A stretch of 64,000 bases of DNA from the NCBI GenBank assembly GCA_019894765.1, contig JAGXNT010000024.1:101852-165851 (forward strand), given 5' to 3'. This DNA comes from Candidatus Heimdallarchaeota archaeon (GTDB lineage: Archaea > Asgardarchaeota > Heimdallarchaeia > JABLTI01). How positions within the stretch are numbered: position 1 is the stretch's first letter; each line of letters opens with the position of its first letter. Positions 62,828-64,000 of the stretch are shown here, in pieces. The translations under genes were made by a program, and so were the position numbers. The notes under the pieces are model-generated. The model was not told where the DNA came from. It ran no database searches and was given only the letters and a program-made list of their open reading frames with translations.

Positions 62828-63883
62828 TTACTCTTTTTTCTGAGGTAGAAATTCCACAAGATCATCACCGGAGGTTAAAATGATGACTTTTTCAACGACA
62901 CCTTTACTTGAAAGGATAAAACGTGCTCCTTTAATGTACTCCCCTGCGAATTCTGCTTCATTATAAGGAACAAAGGGTTCCATGTAATCACCCATTTTTG
63001 CATATAATTGGTCCTCTTTAATTATAAATTCTAATTTTGAATCATCCTTTGCATAAAGCCCTACAAGTTTCTTTAGATCCTCAAGTTTAGCTTTTGCTTT
63101 TGGATTCTCGAAGAATTCTGTCAGTTTTTTCTCTTGCGGATATTTGCCTACAGGAGCTAGTAGCACTACGAATTCATCTTTCGCATCTAGTTCGAATAAT
63201 TTATCGACCTTATTTTGTTCGTAATAACCAATTGCTACTGTTCCAAGATTAATAGCTTCGCATGCCATGTAGAGATTTTGGCAAATAAGACCAAGATCAA
63301 TAGCAATGAACTTGTGTGAGAGAACTGTGTAACGCCATTCAGTTCTATAGGGAACTGCTGTCCAATAGAATATTACTGGAGCTTTTCCAACAAAGTTTTG
63401 ATTGTAAGATAATTCACCAATTGTTTTCTCTGCATCTTCTATGGGTTTAATGAATAATAATTTGTGACTAAATGAGATATACCGGTATAATCCAGGTTCA
63501 AGACCCTCAACACGATTGATTACCAGATATGTTTCAAATGGACTTTTTGCTCCAGAAGAAGGAACAGTTCTTAGAACACCTCGACCGGACTTTAATGCTC
63601 TCCTTAAACCTTGAGTACACCAGAGGAGAAATGAAAGCTCTTCAAGAGTTAGGGATTCCTCAGTATATTTTCTTCTGCTTTTCCTACTATTAATAAGTTT
63701 CAAGAAAGGAGTTTTTCCTATTTTGAAATCCTCAGGAGAGACTAAATCTATTAAAGATGCATCTTCAGGATAAGGTCTTTCGAAAGGAGGGGGAGGTATC
63801 TTTTTCTGCTCATCAGATTCAGGAACTTCCTTTTCATAATCTTCGCTATCAAAAAATCGTAAAAAATCTCTTTTTTCTTTCAT
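62828..63883 (-). CDS. SagB-type nitroreductase-family protein
   Basis: About 351 residues from the ATG at 63883; the frame stays open to 63976 and could add a hydrophobic leader. The FMN-binding nitroreductase core has INSRKSRRKYTEESLTLEELSFLLW, RTVPSSGAKSPFETYLVI and LGLICQNLYMACEAINLGTVAIGY, all characteristic of SagB/ThcOx oxidases. SagB oxidises thiazolines/oxazolines made by YcaO enzymes during RiPP biosynthesis; many stand-alone homologs exist. No YcaO or precursor gene is visible in this window. The N-terminal 60 residues are Pro/Glu-rich. Confidence 0.85.
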   Translation of the reverse strand: MKEKRDFLRFFDSEDYEKEVPESDEQKKIPPPPFERPYPEDASLIDLVSPEDFKIGKTPFLKLINSRKSRRKYTEESLTLEELSFLLWCTQGLRRALKSGRGVLRTVPSSGAKSPFETYLVINRVEGLEPGLYRYISFSHKLLFIKPIEDAEKTIGELSYNQNFVGKAPVIFYWTAVPYRTEWRYTVLSHKFIAIDLGLICQNLYMACEAINLGTVAIGYYEQNKVDKLFELDAKDEFVVLLAPVGKYPQEKKLTEFFENPKAKAKLEDLKKLVGLYAKDDSKLEFIIKEDQLYAKMGDYMEPFVPYNEAEFAGEYIKGARFILSSKGVVEKVIILTSGDDLVEFLPQKKE

Positions 63884-64000
63884 AATAAACAGTCTATGAT
63901 TATGAGCTATTAATCTTTTGTTGGATATTGAAAAAAGCATCAATATAATTAAAATAATCCTAAAATAGTATTTCAAAATAATTAGATTGAAAAAAAAAAA

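Noticed and set aside
1..64000. CRISPR arrays, insertion sequences, prophage or integrated-plasmid signatures
   Set aside because: I saw no regularly spaced repeats, transposase or integrase motifs, or phage structural genes.

Overview
This 64 kb window is AT-rich and gene-dense. It reads as archaeal chromosome, most likely from an Asgard (Promethearchaeota) lineage. The archaeal assignment rests on a tRNA-Trp gene interrupted in the anticodon loop and on TATA boxes sitting about 20-35 nt upstream of start codons, often with little or no 5' leader. The Asgard assignment is an inference. It rests on a probable gelsolin-like domain protein, a bZIP-patterned DNA-binding protein, several two-domain GNATs, HGSNAT-like membrane acyltransferases, and surface proteins ending in a transmembrane helix plus a basic tail. 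There is no rRNA, CRISPR array, insertion sequence or prophage.

Layout. 0-7 kb: a truncated GNAT, an unknown protein, tRNA-Trp, a DinB-like protein, a membrane acyltransferase, a bZIP-like protein, an SDR and a DegV protein. 7-16 kb: a run of minus-strand genes comprising a frameshifted membrane protein, an alpha/beta hydrolase, a small membrane protein, a MacB/FtsX-type ABC transporter (tandem ATPases plus a large permease) and two tandem winged-helix regulators. A divergent promoter there drives a transcript with three tiny basic ORFs. 16-24 kb: a second DegV, a SnoaL-like protein, a frameshifted acyltransferase, two DUF998-like membrane paralogs, a Pycsar-effector-like protein, a dehydratase-PPTase-like fusion, a cupin and a double GNAT. 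24-38 kb: mostly metabolic enzymes (nucleotidyltransferase, amidase, ferredoxin-fused aldo-keto reductase, RidA, nitrilase, M24 peptidase, LDH2-type dehydrogenase), plus TPR, HEAT and zinc-ribbon proteins and a secreted glycosidase-like protein. 38-54 kb: secreted metallopeptidases, GNATs, the gelsolin-like protein, a third acyltransferase, a protein with a kinase-N-lobe-like segment, a CPBP protease and an S9 peptidase. 54-64 kb: MsrA, secreted or anchored proteins, a C45 hydrolase, flavodoxin, a methyltransferase, a clostripain-family protease and a SagB-type nitroreductase, interspersed with C-terminal gene remnants.

The strongest new signal is a perfect inverted repeat, TTCTCA-N6-TGAGAA, present exactly three times, always intergenic and next to a TATA-like box: before the ABC permease (13980-13997), in the divergent promoter of the winged-helix pair and the small ORFs (15513-15530), and before the double GNAT (24137-24154). 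By a rough base-composition estimate, chance would give about 0.01 copies in the window. I infer a small regulon in which the winged-helix paralogs control an ABC exporter, an acetyltransferase and possibly small peptides. This could be a detoxification or peptide-export/immunity system.

Two genes carry apparent frameshifts (7142-7682, two; 17727-19146, one). These may be true decay or assembly error, and the sequence alone cannot decide.
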